6,522 nucleotides of DNA from contig CATLIJ010000147.1 of assembly GCA_949948825.1 (NCBI GenBank), positions 1 to 6,522 of the forward strand, written 5' to 3'. Positions 5,284-6,522 of the stretch are shown here, piece after piece; within the stretch, counting starts at the first letter, position 1, and every line of letters starts with the position of its first letter. This DNA comes from an uncultured Clostridiaceae bacterium (lineage in GTDB: Bacteria > Bacillota > Clostridia > Lachnospirales > Lachnospiraceae). The position numbers and the translations under genes are program-made. The notes beneath the pieces are model-generated. The model saw nothing but the letters and a program-made list of their open reading frames with translations. It was not told the origin of the DNA and made no database searches.

Positions 5284-6522
5284 ATGTTGAACCAAATGAT
5301 TAAGAACTTAAAGATCCGCAGTCGAATGCTCATATCCTATTTTATTATTGTGCTTTTACTGCTCATTGTGGGTATTACATCGATTGTCATGCTTGGCCAG
5401 TCAAGCCAAAGGCTGCAGACGTTTTATAATCTGCAGTTTAAAACCGTGTCCCTGGCTATGGATGCCCGCCGCACTGTGTTCTCTGCCCGGGGCAATATTC
5501 TTTCGTCCATTGTAGAGTACAGTGATGAAGCTTGTGCCAATGCTCAGAGCGATTTTAACTACATCTATACACTGGTGGATGGATTGAAGGAGATTGAGCA
5601 GAAGATTACCGGCTCCTCCGGAGGAAGCTCCCAGCTCTCCACAGTGGAGAATAACTTAAACCAGGCGTCCAGCTATCTGCCTCAGATCCTGGATCTGGCC
5701 AAACAGCAGAAGGACGATGAGGCGCTGGCGTTATACAAGTCCAACTACAAGCCTTATATGGATTCCAGCCGTGACATTTTGACCAGCCTCTGTGAAACCT
5801 CCGAATCCAACGCTTTGGCCAACGTGGAGGAGGGAGAACGGCTGGCCGGCATCGCGGATATGATTGTGATTGCCTTGATTGTAGCCGCGGTAGTGATCAG
5901 CGTCTTCCTGGCTCTTTTCATGAGCGACAGCGTGCGAAAGCCTGTGGAGGAGATGCGTCAGGTAGCTTCCCGGGTTTGTAAAGGCGATATGAATGTGGAG
6001 ATTACATACCAGTCCCGGGATGAGTTGGGAGAGATGGCAGATAACTTGCGGAGCATGACAGAAGTTGTTAAAGTGCTGATCGGTGATATCAGCTACTGCA
6101 TGCAGGAATTGGCCCAGGGTAATTTTACTGTAATGACCCGCCACAGCGAGGCTTATATTGGCGATTACGCTGACATTCTGAAATCCATGAGGGATATGAA
6201 GGTTTCCATGAGCGAGACTCTCTCCAAGATCGAATCCGCCGCGGATCAGGTTAACGCAGGAGGAGAGCAGGTGTCCAGCGGCGCTCAGGCTCTGGCCCAG
6301 GGCGCTACACAGCAGGCATCTTCCGTAGAGGAGCTGGCCGCTACCATTCAGGAGGTTAGCCAGCAGGTGGAATCCACTGCTTCTCACGCCAAAACGGCTA
6401 AGCAGGAAAACGAACAGTCCCATCAGCAGATCGGTGTCTGCTTTAACGATATGGAAGCCCTCCTGAATGCCATGAACAAGATCGAAACACATTCCCTTGA
6501 AATCAGCAAGGTGATCAAGACC
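5284..6522 (+). CDS. Methyl-accepting chemotaxis protein, 3' end outside the window
   Basis: The visible 413 residues are the front part of a transmembrane chemoreceptor, which senses a ligand outside the cell and controls the CheA kinase inside. The frame is open to the last base. The start ATG follows AAGGAGAG (5268-5275) by eight bases. A short cytoplasmic tail with IKNLKIRSRM leads into membrane helix 1 (~16-38, SYFIIVLLLLIVGITSIVML). Residues ~39-188 are an all-helical extracellular sensor domain like the four-helix-bundle type. Membrane helix 2 is ~192-213 (MIVIALIVAAVVISVFLALF). A HAMP linker follows at ~214-266, with RKPVEEM and the conserved DELGEMADNLRSM. A second HAMP-like unit follows at ~267-312 (ELAQGNFTV, then ILKSMRDM). 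The cytoplasmic methylation helix begins at ~315 (GATQQASSVEELAATIQEVS). The conserved hairpin tip that contacts CheA/CheW lies beyond the window. The ligand is unknown. An open frame on the opposite strand (5731-6492) is a shadow. Confidence 0.92.
   Translation, partial: MLNQMIKNLKIRSRMLISYFIIVLLLLIVGITSIVMLGQSSQRLQTFYNLQFKTVSLAMDARRTVFSARGNILSSIVEYSDEACANAQSDFNYIYTLVDGLKEIEQKITGSSGGSSQLSTVENNLNQASSYLPQILDLAKQQKDDEALALYKSNYKPYMDSSRDILTSLCETSESNALANVEEGERLAGIADMIVIALIVAAVVISVFLALFMSDSVRKPVEEMRQVASRVCKGDMNVEITYQSRDELGEMADNLRSMTEVVKVLIGDISYCMQELAQGNFTVMTRHSEAYIGDYADILKSMRDMKVSMSETLSKIESAADQVNAGGEQVSSGAQALAQGATQQASSVEELAATIQEVSQQVESTASHAKTAKQENEQSHQQIGVCFNDMEALLNAMNKIETHSLEISKVIKT

Noticed and set aside
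5731..6492. A 253-codon open frame on the - strand inside the chemoreceptor.
   Set aside because: The + strand frame is a clear chemoreceptor with membrane helices and HAMP motifs. The antisense frame is His/Leu-rich with no recognisable domain, a shadow.
1..6522. CRISPR arrays, tRNA or rRNA genes, insertion sequences, phage or defence genes.
   Set aside because: No spaced repeat array, no tRNA-like cloverleaf, no transposase or integrase frame and no terminal repeats were seen.

Overview
This window looks like the chromosome of a spore-forming, gut-type Clostridia, most likely Lachnospiraceae (Clostridium clostridioforme-like groups). The reasons are a Firmicutes-style gene set with strong GGAGG ribosome sites, two TTG starts, an intact sporulation sigma factor sigK, a methyl-accepting chemotaxis protein, and mid-range GC. 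The genus is inference; no rRNA or tRNA marker is present.

Bases 1-3121 (+ strand) hold a sugar or polyol uptake cluster: the 3' end of a SorE/YggP-like zinc-type dehydrogenase, a DeoR-family regulator, and a complete one-chain mannitol-family PTS permease (EIICBA, MtlA-like). The expected logic is that the permease imports and phosphorylates a hexitol or related sugar, the dehydrogenase oxidises or reduces the phosphorylated product, and the DeoR protein senses a phosphorylated intermediate and controls the cluster. A long nested inverted repeat sits between the dehydrogenase and the regulator and ends right at the regulator's ribosome site.

Bases 3122-3346 are a convergent intergenic gap with an 11-bp GC-rich hairpin. 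Bases 3347-4105 (- strand) encode an unrecognised, highly charged coiled-coil protein of 252 aa. It is transcribed divergently from sigK (4286-4915, +). The 180-bp divergent spacer carries a good sigma-A-type promoter for the coiled-coil gene and a sigma-E/sigma-K-type promoter for sigK. This sigK is uninterrupted and has no room for an N-terminal pro-sequence.

Bases 4916-5283 hold the sigK terminator, a very good sigma-A promoter, a second weaker promoter and a long purine-rich leader. They lead into a chemotaxis receptor (5284 onward) that runs off the right edge before its signalling tip.

Most of the window is ordinary. The parts that deserve a second look are the orphan coiled-coil gene next to sigK, the pro-less and apparently self-regulated sigK, the nested dyad before the DeoR gene, and the uncertain substrate of the MtlA-like permease.
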